Source: JANNFX01 sp031380225 (lineage in GTDB: Bacteria; Pseudomonadota; Alphaproteobacteria; Rhizobiales; Hyphomicrobiaceae). From it: a stretch of 14,193 nucleotides of DNA. Shown in pieces: positions 1 through 8,139 of the stretch. Position numbers and translations under genes: made by a program. The notes under the pieces were generated by a model that searched no databases, was not told the DNA's origin, and saw nothing but the letters and a program-made list of their open reading frames with translations. The DNA is taken from NCBI GenBank assembly GCA_031380225.1, contig JANNFX010000060.1:1-14193 (forward strand). The letters run 5' to 3'. Numbering within the stretch: position 1 is the first letter of the stretch; every line of letters begins with the position of its first letter.

Positions 1-8
1 CGTCCACA

Positions 9-1757
9 ATGGCCAGCGCCTCCACGCTTTTTTGGCGCTTTGTTCCCCACACACTGTCATTCAAATTTCAGGCCTTTGTGAGTGTTGCGCTGGTCCTCGT
101 GCAGCCACTGCTGACAGTCGCTTTGCTTTGGACCGGGAAGCAACTGGTCGATGATGTTTTGACGGCTGGCGAAACTGGTTCCTTGGCGATGCTGGGATCG
201 CTCGCTGCCGCAATCATTGCCGCTCGCATTGCGGCTGAATACTGGACCGAAGTTGTCGAAGCCGGGGTCGTGCAAGGCATTACGCAAAGTCTGCGCGTGA
301 GGCTCTATAATCATGTCATGTCAGTTTCGCCTGGTTCGCTTGGGTCTGAGACAACCGGCACCACGCTGTCCCGCTTGCAAAGCAACACCGAACAAACCGA
401 ATATCTGATTTTCACAGGACCAATCGCCATTGCCGCCGACGGGATGGCGGCGATTGCGTTTTGCATCACACTGTTTGTTTTAAGCTGGCAGCTGGCCTTA
501 ATCACACTATTGGCACTGCCAGGGATCATTTGGTTTACATGGCAGTTTGCGCCTTACGTCCGCCGTGCTGCGCGCCAATCCCGCCGCGCGGAAGCGCACT
601 GGATGTCATTGGCTGAGGAACGTTTGGAAGCTCAGCCGATGGTTCAAGCGTTTCAGGGCGAAGGGCTTGAGACACAGGCCTTCGAACACCGGACCGGCCG
701 CGCCCGCAATCGTGAAGTCAAAACCATAACTCTGATGGCCCGGCAGGCGCTGTTGATTGAAGCAGTTGGATCGATCGGCGGATTGGCCGTCATTGGCGCC
801 GGTGCTCATCTTATTGCATCAGGCGCTATGACAACCGGAACTCTACTCGCCTTCTTTGGCGCGCTGGGATCGGCGTTTGCGCCGGTCAGAGCGTTGGCCA
901 AAGCCTCGGGCCGCATTCAGCAAGCCGCAGCAGGAGCTCAGCGCGTCGCAGAAATTCTCGATTTGCCGAGCCGTGTGACTGAACGGCCCGGCGCCAAAGC
1001 CCTTGCGATGCCACGCGGCAAAATCGAATTCCGCAACGTCTCATTTGCCTACCCTGGCGCAGATCCGGTTTTGCTCGGGGTCTCGTTCGTGGTCGAACCG
1101 GGTGAGACGGTCGCGCTTGTTGGACCGAGCGGCAGCGGAAAATCATCGCTGATCCGCTTGCTGCTCCGGTTCTACGATCCAGACGACGGCCAAGTGCTTG
1201 TTGATGGCATTGATGTTCGCGATCTAACCCTTGCCAGCCTTCGTTCGACAGTCGCAGCCGTGTTTCAAGAACCCTACATTGTCTCCGGTTCGATCGTCGA
1301 AAACATCCGCCGCGTCACGCCCGGGGTTGCTGCTGGCAAAGTCGCTGCCGCCGCATCTGCTGCAGCAGTCGACGCTTTCACAGATCCATTGCCGGGTGGC
1401 TTGATGTCTGCAGCCGGACCTCGCGGCACCAATCTGTCAGGCGGGCAACGTCAGCGCATCGCGTTGGCGCGGGCTCTGGTCAAAGAAGCGCCAGTTCTTG
1501 TCCTTGACGAGGCCACTGCTGCGGTCGACGGTGAAACCGAAGATATTATCCACGCGGCCATTGCAAAGGCCGGACGCAAAATGACGACGTTGATTGTCGC
1601 CCATCGCCTGTCTTCGGTCAGACACGCAGACCGCGTCATCGTGCTCGATCAGGGCCGCATTGTCGAATGTGGCAGCCCGGCCGATCTGTTCGCTGGACCG
1701 TCGCGGGCGCGCGAATTGTTCGCGAGCCAAGTCAGCACGCCTAGATTAGCAGCATGA
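9..1757 (+). CDS. ABC transporter, fused permease/ATP-binding protein (half-exporter)
   Basis: A 582-aa type IV (exporter-fold) ABC half-transporter of normal family length, expected to work as a dimer in the inner membrane. Residues 1 to about 315 form the permease, with hydrophobic segments near 17-42, 55-72, 138-180 and 250-290. The rest is the ATPase: Walker A GPSGSGKSS at 372-380 (Lys378), Q-loop Gln420, signature LSGGQ at 476-480, Walker B ending in Asp500 and catalytic Glu501, and H-loop His532. All catalytic residues are present, so it should be active. The substrate cannot be told from sequence; lipid, peptide and drug exporters share this architecture. The frame is open to the left edge, so the true start may lie upstream of the ATG at 9, although the N-terminus already looks complete. 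Its stop overlaps the kinase start by 4 bp. Confidence 0.93.
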   Translation: MASASTLFWRFVPHTLSFKFQAFVSVALVLVQPLLTVALLWTGKQLVDDVLTAGETGSLAMLGSLAAAIIAARIAAEYWTEVVEAGVVQGITQSLRVRLYNHVMSVSPGSLGSETTGTTLSRLQSNTEQTEYLIFTGPIAIAADGMAAIAFCITLFVLSWQLALITLLALPGIIWFTWQFAPYVRRAARQSRRAEAHWMSLAEERLEAQPMVQAFQGEGLETQAFEHRTGRARNREVKTITLMARQALLIEAVGSIGGLAVIGAGAHLIASGAMTTGTLLAFFGALGSAFAPVRALAKASGRIQQAAAGAQRVAEILDLPSRVTERPGAKALAMPRGKIEFRNVSFAYPGADPVLLGVSFVVEPGETVALVGPSGSGKSSLIRLLLRFYDPDDGQVLVDGIDVRDLTLASLRSTVAAVFQEPYIVSGSIVENIRRVTPGVAAGKVAAAASAAAVDAFTDPLPGGLMSAAGPRGTNLSGGQRQRIALARALVKEAPVLVLDEATAAVDGETEDIIHAAIAKAGRKMTTLIVAHRLSSVRHADRVIVLDQGRIVECGSPADLFAGPSRARELFASQVSTPRLAA

Positions 1758-2596
1758 CTGTGCGCCGCAAAGTGTCCGTCAAAGCCGGTACCAAGCTTTC
1801 TGAACACATCACCGTATTGGGTGACATCGATCCCGGCAGCGCAGAACCAGTTTACATCGTTTGGCACAATAAATCGTGGTGCCCGATGGCGTGTAAGGTT
1901 TTTAGCAACTTGGCACGTGCCTACGCCGAAGCTGCGGTCCTATCAAATATGGCCCATCCCAATATCGTGCGCGTGCTCGGTGTGGAACCACCCGGACTGC
2001 TGTTGATGCCATTTCTTGAAGGGAATTCCGTAGCGTCTTTGATTGACGCGGCGCCGGGTCATCGGCTGCCGGTCGCAGATTCGCTGCGTCTCGCCATTCA
2101 CGTCGGCGCCGCCTTGCAGCATGTTCACGCGAACGGCTATCTCCATCTCGACGTAAAACCGGACAATGTCATTGTCGCTCGCGGCGGCGTGCCGGTGTTG
2201 TTCGATTTTGGATCGGCGCGGCGCATCGGCTCAAGGCGTCCGCCCGAGATCATCGGCACCGATCCCTACATCTCTCCTGAAGAATGCGAGATGGCTCGCA
2301 CGGTTGGCCCCGCTGCAGATGTGTTCGCACTTGGTGTGACGCTTTTCGAAATGATCACCGGCGAACTGCCGTTTGGAAAAGCTTCAGCCAAACGGCCTTT
2401 TCCGCAACTTGACCGGCCGGCGGCGCCACCGAGTTCACTCCGGCCGCGGTTGCCTGCGGGCTTGGACACTCTGATCTTGGCTTGCTTCGCGAAAAATCCA
2501 GACGACCGGCCGCATTTGTCTAAGCTATTGCCGGACCTCAACGCGTCCATCACAGTCGGCGCTGCAATGTGGCCAGCGTCCTTCAAACCAGCATAG
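1754..2596 (+). CDS. Hanks-type serine/threonine protein kinase
   Basis: A 280-aa protein consisting almost only of a eukaryotic-like kinase domain, with no membrane segment or PASTA-type sensor region. Visible motifs: beta-3 lysine Lys48 (ACKVF), alpha-C glutamate Glu59, catalytic loop HLDVKPDN at 131-138 (Asp133, Lys135, Asn138), DFG at 151-153, activation-segment GTDPY at 168-172 with SPE at 174-176 in place of APE, and the ADVFALG helix-F motif. Two departures stand out: the catalytic loop has HLD rather than HRD (non-RD type), and no clear GxGxxG glycine loop precedes Lys48 (the region reads LGDIDPGS). The essential catalytic residues are nonetheless intact, so I infer an active cytoplasmic kinase. 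It begins at an ATGA overlap with the ABC transporter stop, which implies coupled translation and suggests a shared role. The phosphorylated target is unknown. Confidence 0.88.
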   Translation: MTVRRKVSVKAGTKLSEHITVLGDIDPGSAEPVYIVWHNKSWCPMACKVFSNLARAYAEAAVLSNMAHPNIVRVLGVEPPGLLLMPFLEGNSVASLIDAAPGHRLPVADSLRLAIHVGAALQHVHANGYLHLDVKPDNVIVARGGVPVLFDFGSARRIGSRRPPEIIGTDPYISPEECEMARTVGPAADVFALGVTLFEMITGELPFGKASAKRPFPQLDRPAAPPSSLRPRLPAGLDTLILACFAKNPDDRPHLSKLLPDLNASITVGAAMWPASFKPA

Positions 2597-2870
2597 TTGT
2601 CCTCATCAGTTAAAATTCCACAGCCAGTTCAATGACTTGACCGGTGCGGATTGCGCCTGTCGTGCCACGCTGACCGAAGAATTTAAAAAAAAACCGGCGT
2701 TGCTCCAGCCGAGCATTCCCCGCTGCTGTGTCGCAAAAAGAAAAATCGGCGTCTTGTCCGGTTGAACTATAGCCGCCGGGACTCAGTATCTGTCGGACAG
2801 ACTTTTTTGGGTTACTCTCGCCTGGCCGCATCACTGGTCTGGCTGTAACTTCTCAAACTCAGGCAAGCCC
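2597..2870 (+). other. Intergenic region between the kinase and soxB, presumed sox promoter region
   Basis: This 274-bp stretch has no convincing gene. It contains a nine-A run at 2685-2693, an A-rich patch near 2735-2745 and the 13-bp palindrome annotated separately. As the only sizeable gap upstream of soxB it is the likeliest place for the promoter of the sarcosine operon, but I found no strong sigma-70 box pair. The best weak candidate is TTGAAC at 2762-2767 with a TAT-starting hexamer near 2787, at a poor spacing of 19. No riboswitch motif was recognised, in particular no glycine riboswitch. Confidence 0.4.
2789..2801. promoter_or_regulatory. 13-bp perfect palindrome followed by T tract
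   Basis: TCTGTC and GACAGA face each other around a single G, and six T residues follow at 2803-2808. Two readings are possible. It may be an operator for a dimeric regulator, 70 bp before the soxB start. It may instead be a weak intrinsic terminator closing the ABC-kinase unit; as RNA the stem is only about five pairs with a 3-nt loop, which is short. I cannot tell these apart from sequence. Confidence 0.3.
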
Positions 2871-4124
2871 GTGCAAAAGGACTACTCCGTCTGGTCGCTT
2901 TTCAAACAGGGCCTTCGTCACAACGAAGGTTGGGATCCGGCATGGAAAAGCCCTGAGCCGAAGCCGTCCTATAATGTCATTATTGTCGGCGCGGGCGGGC
3001 ACGGGCTGGCGACCGCTTATTACTTGGCCAAAGAACATAATGTGCGTGGCATCGCGGTCATCGAAAAAGGCTACCTCGGCGGCGGCAACACGGCGCGCAA
3101 TACAACGATCGTTCGTTCCAACTATCTGTGGGACGAGTCGGCGATGCTTTACGAGCACTCCCTGAAGCTCTGGGAAGGGTTGACCGAAGACTTGAACTAT
3201 AACGTCATGTTCAGCCAGCGCGGCGTCTTCAATCTCGGCCATACGTTGCAAGACATGCGCGACATCGAGCGGCGCGTGAATGCCAACAACCTGAACGGCA
3301 TTGACGCGATGGTGCTGGATGGGGCCGAAGTCAAACGCCGCATTCCGTTGATTGATGCGTCGAAAAGCACGCGGTTTCCAATACTCGGTGCCAGCTTTCA
3401 GCCGCGCGCCGGTGTCGCCCGTCATGATGCCGTCGCCTGGGGTTTCGCCCGTGCGGCCAGCAAATACGGTGTCGACATTATCGAGAATTGCGAAGTCTCC
3501 AGCATGGACATCGCAGGCGGCCGCATCAAGGGCTTGCAAACCAGCCGGGGCTACATTGGCGCTGATCAGGTCGGCTGCGTCGCGGCCGGACATTCCTCGG
3601 TGTTGGCCAAGATGGCCGGCATCCGCCTGCCGCTCGAAAGTCATCCTTTGCAGGCGTTCGTCTCCGAAAGCCTGAAGCCGTGTCTCGATACGGTCGTGAT
3701 GTCAAATGCTGTGCACGGCTATTTGAGCCAGTCGGACAAGGGCGAACTGGTGATTGGCGCCGGCATCGACCACTTCAACAGTTACGCGCAACGCGGCAGC
3801 CCACACGTCATTGAACACACGGCTGCGGCGATCATCGAACTGTTCCCAATGTTCTCGCGCGTGCGCATGAACCGCCAATGGGGCGGCATTGTAGACACCG
3901 CACCGGATGCATGCCCAATTATCTCGAAGACAACAGTCAAGGGGCTGTACTTCAACTGCGGTTGGGGCACGGGCGGCTTCAAAGCAACGCCAGGGTCCGG
4001 CAACGTCTTCGCTCATACTATCGCCAACGATGAACCGCATCCGCTGAATCGCGCCTTCGATCTCAATCGCTTCTCGACCGGCCACCTCATCGACGAGCAC
4101 GGCGCGGCTGGCGTTGCGCACTGA
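2871..4124 (+). CDS. soxB: Sarcosine oxidase beta subunit
   Basis: Flavin-bearing subunit of the cytoplasmic heterotetrameric sarcosine oxidase, which oxidises sarcosine to glycine and passes the methyl carbon to tetrahydrofolate. The 417-aa length is normal. Residues 36-45 are the FAD Rossmann motif VIIVGAGGHG (Gly40, Gly42, Gly45), followed by the family stretch GGGNTARNTTIVRSNYLWDE. ARHDAVAWG contains His185, the position matching the histidine that covalently holds FMN in characterised enzymes. SHPLQAF, SNAVHGYLSQSDKGELVIGAG and the C-terminal NCGWGTGGFKATPGSG are also typical. The start is GTG at 2871, chosen because the N-terminus aligns with what I recall of Pseudomonas SoxB and no ATG lies near; the ribosome binding site is weak (AGG at 2861). 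It is the first gene of the sox-dgc cluster. Substrate specificity for sarcosine is inferred from the complete soxBDAG set. Confidence 0.96.
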   Translation: MQKDYSVWSLFKQGLRHNEGWDPAWKSPEPKPSYNVIIVGAGGHGLATAYYLAKEHNVRGIAVIEKGYLGGGNTARNTTIVRSNYLWDESAMLYEHSLKLWEGLTEDLNYNVMFSQRGVFNLGHTLQDMRDIERRVNANNLNGIDAMVLDGAEVKRRIPLIDASKSTRFPILGASFQPRAGVARHDAVAWGFARAASKYGVDIIENCEVSSMDIAGGRIKGLQTSRGYIGADQVGCVAAGHSSVLAKMAGIRLPLESHPLQAFVSESLKPCLDTVVMSNAVHGYLSQSDKGELVIGAGIDHFNSYAQRGSPHVIEHTAAAIIELFPMFSRVRMNRQWGGIVDTAPDACPIISKTTVKGLYFNCGWGTGGFKATPGSGNVFAHTIANDEPHPLNRAFDLNRFSTGHLIDEHGAAGVAH

Positions 4125-4167
4125 TCACTAGGACGACTGGGAATTTTAGGAAGTCTGGAACTAAAAA

Positions 4168-4467
4168 ATGTTCGTAATCACGTGCCCGCATTGCCGGGAA
4201 AAGCGCGAAGAAGAAGAATTCAGCTACGGCGGCGAAGCCTTTATTGCGCGCCCGCTCTCGCCTGAAACTTTGGATGACGCTGCCTGGGGTGACTACCTGT
4301 TCATGCGCAAAAACACCAAGGGCTGGAATTGGGAAATGTGGGGCCACGCCACCGGCTGCCGCAAATGGTTCGTCGTCAAACGCCATACTGCCACTCACGC
4401 CCTCGAAGGCGCATGGACCTTGGCCGATGGCCGCAAGATCTATGATGCGGAAGGCGCTGGCGCATGA
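4168..4467 (+). CDS. soxD: Sarcosine oxidase delta subunit
   Basis: A 99-aa zinc-binding small subunit of heterotetrameric sarcosine oxidase, with a structural role in holding the complex together. The zinc ligands of the family are all visible: Cys6 and Cys9 in CPHC, then His60 and Cys64 in GHATGC. The motif RPLSPETLDDAAWGDYLFMRKN is typical of SoxD. It starts at ATG 4168, with GGAA at 4157-4160 as a possible ribosome binding site. A 43-bp gap without notable structure separates it from soxB. Its stop overlaps the soxA start (ATGA), so the two are probably translationally coupled. Confidence 0.96.
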   Translation: MFVITCPHCREKREEEEFSYGGEAFIARPLSPETLDDAAWGDYLFMRKNTKGWNWEMWGHATGCRKWFVVKRHTATHALEGAWTLADGRKIYDAEGAGA

Positions 4468-7400
4468 GCAGCTTTCGGGTCCAACATGCCAACGCTCGCG
4501 TTGATTTCGGCAAGCCGTTGAATTTCACATTCGACGGCCGCCGCTATGACGGCTTCGAAGGTGATACGCTGGCGTCTGCGCTTTTGGCTTACGACACACG
4601 CATGGTCGCGCGCAGTTTCAAGTATGGCCGCCCGCGCGGCATCGTCGGAGCCGGTGCCGAAGAGCCGAACGCGCTGGTACAAGTTGAGGCTGGGGCGATG
4701 ACCATTCCCAACCTCAAAGCGACGCAAGTCGAGCTTTACGATGGCTTGGTCGCGCGGCGGACAACCGGCTGGCCGACACTGGAATTCGACGTCAAGAGTT
4801 TTGGCGGCCGCTTCGCGCGTTTCATGGCGGCGGGCTTTTACTACAAGACCTTTCAATCGCGGCGGCTGTGGCCAAAGTTTGAGCATCTGATCCGGCACGC
4901 GGCCGGATATGGTAACACGCCCGTCGATCCGGATCCCGAAACCTACGACCACCAGCATCATCATGCCGATGTGCTGGTGATTGGCGGCGGCGCGAGTGGC
5001 TTGCTGGCCGCGCTCGAAACTGGCCGCGCAGGTCTCGATGTTATTCTAATTGACGAGCAATCAGAGCCCGGCGGTTGGCTGCTGTCGTCGCCTAACAGCG
5101 TAATCGGCGGTAAATCGGCGCCGGTCTGGATTAAGGACTGTCTGGCCGAACTTCGCAGCCTGCCAAATGTGCGGCTGATGACGCGGACCAGCGCCTTTGC
5201 GTTGCACGACATGAATTTGGTGCAGGCCGCAGAGCAAATTCAAGATCACCTGCCGCCTTCGCAACGCATTACTGGCGTGCCGCGCCAGCGCCTGCATCGC
5301 ATTCGCGCAGACCGCGTCGTGCTGGCGACCGGTGCCATCGAACGTCCGCTGGTATTCGGCAATAACGATATCCCCGGAATCCTGACCGCGTCGGCTCTGA
5401 CAACATATCTCAACCGCTACGGCGTTGCGTGCGGCAGCCGGGTGTTGTTGATGACCAGCAATGATCAAGTCTATCAAGGCGCCTGTGATTTAGCCGATGC
5501 TGGATGCACCGTCACGGTCGCCGATACGCGCTATGCATCTAATACGGAGTGGGCCAAGCGAGCCGCGGCATCTGGCGTCGAAATCTTGAACGGCTTCGGT
5601 ATCGCTCGCGCTGATGGCGGCCGTGCCGTTGCGGGCGCGAAACTTGTCAAATTGCATGCTGATAAGAATGAAGTTGCCGGTGATGGCCCCTACGTTGCGT
5701 GTGATGTCATCGGCAGTTCGGGCGGTTTGTCGCCGACCGTCCATCTCTATTGCCACGATGGCGGCCGTCCAATATGGGACGAATCCAAACTGGCATTTAT
5801 AGCTACTGGAACGGGCCGCGCCAAAGCTGGCATCTATTGTGTTGGCGCTGTCACCGGTGAATTCGGATTGCAGGCCGGGCTTGAGCAAGCCTTTCGCACG
5901 ATCACAGACCTCTTGACCAGTCTCGGCAAAACGCCGAGCCGCGTGGCAAGCGACGTTCGTACCAACGAGCCGGCGCCGGCGCCGCCGCGCCGTATTTTCC
6001 GGGTCCCCGATGGCAAGCGCGAAGGCCATGGCAAGAAGGCCTTTGTCGATTTCCAAAACGACGTTGCCGCGTCTGATATTCATTTGGCGGTGCGCGAGAA
6101 CTACCGCTCGATCGAGCACATCAAGCGCTATACGGCGCTGGGCTTCGGCACCGATCAGGGCAAATTGTCGAACGTCAACGGATTCGCGATTGCAGCTGAC
6201 GCATTGGGCAAATCAATCCCAGAAGTTGGCACCACGACCTATCGTCCGGCCTATTCGCCGGTGACATTTGGAACTCTTGCGGGCGCGCACGAAGGCGACA
6301 CCTTCGAACCGCGGCGTTACACAGCGATGCACGGCTCACACGCCGCGCGGGGTGCTGAGTTCGAACCGGTCGGCCAATGGATGCGGCCGTGGTACTTCCC
6401 AAAAGCTGGCGAAGACTTGCACGGCGCCGTCCACCGAGAATGTCTGGCAGCACGCCGCAGCGTTGCCATCATGGACGCCTCAACGCTCGGCAAAATCGAT
6501 ATTCGCGGCAAAGACGTGCGCGATTTTTTAAACCGCGTCTACGCCAACGACTGGACCAAACTAGCGCCCGGCAAATGCCGTTACGGGCTGATGCTGGATG
6601 AGAACGGTATGGTCATGGATGACGGCGTCACGGCCTGCATCACGGATGATCATTTCGTCATGACCACGACGACGGGCGGCGCGGCTCGCGTGATGTCGTG
6701 GCTTGAAAAGTGGCATCAAACGGAATGGCCGGAACTTGAAGTCTATATGACCTCCGTCACCGATCATTGGGCGACAGCGGCCATTGTCGGTCCCAAGAGC
6801 CGCGCTGTGCTGGTCAAGTTATGCAGCGATATCGACCTGTCAGCCGCCGCCTTCAAGTTCATGGACTGGCGCGATGGAACCGTTGCCGGTGTTCCAGCCC
6901 GCGTGTTCCGCATCAGCTTCTCAGGTGAGTTATCGTTCGAAGTCAACGTCGATGCCAGCTACGGCCACCACGTCTGGGAAGCTTTGATGGAAGCCGGTGC
7001 CGAATTCAACATCACACCCTATGGCACCGAAACCATGCACGTCCTGCGTGCCGAAAAAGGTTTCATTATTGTCGGCCAAGACACCGACGGCTCGATGACG
7101 CCGTTCGATCTCGATATGGCCTGGGCGGTTGGCATGAAGAAGCCGTACAGCTTCCTCGGCAAGCGGTCGTTCACGCGCAGCGATACGGCGCGGTCAAATC
7201 GCAAGCAGCTTGTCGGCCTCTTGACCGACGATCCAAAAGTCGTTTTGAAGGAAGGCGCGCAGATTATTGAAACAAGCAATACCCGCCCGCCGGTTCCGAT
7301 GCTGGGTCACGTCACGTCCAGCTATTTCAGCCCTGAACTGGGCCGCTCTATCGCCATGGCTGTGGTGCGCGACGGCATAGGGCGTCGCGGTGAGGCGGGT

Positions 7401-7511
7401 GTAAAAGACGGCCGCGACGTGGTCTATGCCTATGCCGGCGGCACGGCGCATCGCGTCAAGATCGTGTCGTCAATATTCATCGATCCCAAAGGAGAGCGCC
7501 AGAATGTCTAA
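4464..7511 (+). CDS. soxA: Sarcosine oxidase alpha subunit
   Basis: The 1015-aa large subunit, slightly longer than the roughly 965-1005 aa usual for the family. Layout: a cysteine-free ferredoxin-like domain at about 15-95 (region FDGRRYDGFEGDTLASALLAYD); a pyridine-nucleotide-type Rossmann domain starting at DVLVIGGGASG, 169-179, with the second dinucleotide-fold motif ATGAIERP at 288-295; a Pro/Ala-rich linker at 503-510; a central domain; then an aminomethyltransferase-like folate domain (GCV_T type) from about 616 to the end, with FLNRVYANDWTKLAPGKCRYG and a conserved C-terminal barrel. In characterised enzymes this subunit binds NAD+ and tetrahydrofolate, and the latter accepts the methyl carbon to give 5,10-methylene-tetrahydrofolate. 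It overlaps soxD by 4 bp and soxG by 8 bp. No truncation or frameshift is visible. Confidence 0.97.
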   Translation: MSSFRVQHANARVDFGKPLNFTFDGRRYDGFEGDTLASALLAYDTRMVARSFKYGRPRGIVGAGAEEPNALVQVEAGAMTIPNLKATQVELYDGLVARRTTGWPTLEFDVKSFGGRFARFMAAGFYYKTFQSRRLWPKFEHLIRHAAGYGNTPVDPDPETYDHQHHHADVLVIGGGASGLLAALETGRAGLDVILIDEQSEPGGWLLSSPNSVIGGKSAPVWIKDCLAELRSLPNVRLMTRTSAFALHDMNLVQAAEQIQDHLPPSQRITGVPRQRLHRIRADRVVLATGAIERPLVFGNNDIPGILTASALTTYLNRYGVACGSRVLLMTSNDQVYQGACDLADAGCTVTVADTRYASNTEWAKRAAASGVEILNGFGIARADGGRAVAGAKLVKLHADKNEVAGDGPYVACDVIGSSGGLSPTVHLYCHDGGRPIWDESKLAFIATGTGRAKAGIYCVGAVTGEFGLQAGLEQAFRTITDLLTSLGKTPSRVASDVRTNEPAPAPPRRIFRVPDGKREGHGKKAFVDFQNDVAASDIHLAVRENYRSIEHIKRYTALGFGTDQGKLSNVNGFAIAADALGKSIPEVGTTTYRPAYSPVTFGTLAGAHEGDTFEPRRYTAMHGSHAARGAEFEPVGQWMRPWYFPKAGEDLHGAVHRECLAARRSVAIMDASTLGKIDIRGKDVRDFLNRVYANDWTKLAPGKCRYGLMLDENGMVMDDGVTACITDDHFVMTTTTGGAARVMSWLEKWHQTEWPELEVYMTSVTDHWATAAIVGPKSRAVLVKLCSDIDLSAAAFKFMDWRDGTVAGVPARVFRISFSGELSFEVNVDASYGHHVWEALMEAGAEFNITPYGTETMHVLRAEKGFIIVGQDTDGSMTPFDLDMAWAVGMKKPYSFLGKRSFTRSDTARSNRKQLVGLLTDDPKVVLKEGAQIIETSNTRPPVPMLGHVTSSYFSPELGRSIAMAVVRDGIGRRGEAGVKDGRDVVYAYAGGTAHRVKIVSSIFIDPKGERQNV
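7488..7494 (+). promoter_or_regulatory. Ribosome binding site of soxG
   Basis: AAAGGAG lies inside the 3' end of soxA, nine bases before the ATG at 7504. It supports that ATG over the upstream in-frame ATG at 7426, which would embed 26 extra residues of antisense-quality sequence in the soxA gene. Confidence 0.7.
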
Positions 7512-8139
7512 ACCGGCAACCGCTCCAATAATCCAGTCGCCGCTGCATGGCTTTGGCCTCGTGACTGTAGCCCGAGCGATGAATGACACGCGCGGGGTTT
7601 GGGCCAATGAAGTGCCATTCCTCGGCTACATCAGCCTGCGTGGTGCCTCTACAGATGCGGCCCTCACCGCCGCCGCAGCACAAGCGCTTGGATTGAGTTT
7701 GCCAACCGAGCCGTGCACATTTACGCGAGACGGCGCGATTAAAGTTATATGGGTGTCGCCTGACGAGTGGATGATCACCTGCCAGCGGGACCGGCGTGCC
7801 GCGTTGCTCAGCAGCCTTGCCAAAGGCCTCGAAGGAATTCGCAGTCAAGTCGCTGACAACTCTGGTGGCTTTACGCAGGTTTTGATCAAGGGCCGCAACG
7901 CCCGCGATGTCCTTTCCCATTGCACGGTCTACGATCTTGGTGCGCTTGGCGAAGGCCGTGTGGTTGGGACGACGTTCGGAAAATCGTCAGTCTATCTTCA
8001 CCAAGCTAGCGACGGCTATTGCCTGCTGCTGCGCCGCAGTTTTGCCGATTACATCTGGCGCTATCTGGTTCGCGCGGCGTCGCCCTATGGAATTGGCGTG
8101 GCTGTTTTCGGCCCTGGCCATTCGGGAGCGGCCGAATGA
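7504..8139 (+). CDS. soxG: Sarcosine oxidase gamma subunit
   Basis: A 211-aa gamma subunit of heterotetrameric sarcosine oxidase, of normal length (about 200-210 aa). Family features include the N-terminal SPLHGFG, the segment VIWVSPDEWMITC, DNSGGFTQVLIKGRNARDVLSHC in the middle, and RRSFADYIWRYLVRAA near the C-terminus. Gamma resembles the folate-binding aminomethyltransferase fold and packs against alpha; it is the most divergent subunit, so identification rests partly on position. The start at 7504 has a good AAAGGAG and overlaps the soxA stop by 8 bp; a longer version from 7426 is possible but unlikely. Its TGA overlaps the sdaA start. Confidence 0.94.
   Translation: MSKPATAPIIQSPLHGFGLVTVARAMNDTRGVWANEVPFLGYISLRGASTDAALTAAAAQALGLSLPTEPCTFTRDGAIKVIWVSPDEWMITCQRDRRAALLSSLAKGLEGIRSQVADNSGGFTQVLIKGRNARDVLSHCTVYDLGALGEGRVVGTTFGKSSVYLHQASDGYCLLLRRSFADYIWRYLVRAASPYGIGVAVFGPGHSGAAE

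Noticed and set aside
2610..2834. Minus-strand frame of 74 codons in the kinase-soxB gap, ending in a hydrophobic alternating stretch with terminal Phe like an outer-membrane barrel end
   Set aside because: It translates a nine-A run into poly-Phe, shows no other barrel features and has no recognised family. At most it is a remnant; not supportable as a gene.
2859..3644. Minus-strand frame of 261 codons opposite soxB
   Set aside because: A long antisense shadow caused by high-GC codon use. The + strand is unmistakably soxB and the antisense product has no motifs.
5970..5993. Run of CCGGCG units inside soxA as a simple-sequence repeat that could slip
   Set aside because: It encodes a short Pro/Ala linker between domains, is only about three imperfect units and keeps frame; nothing suggests phase variation.
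5490..6119. Minus-strand frame of 209 codons opposite soxA
   Set aside because: Another antisense shadow without family features; soxA is continuous across it.
8019..8135. Upstream in-frame start for the serine dehydratase
   Set aside because: The added 39 residues lie within soxG and match nothing known; the family N-terminus begins exactly at the ATG at 8136.
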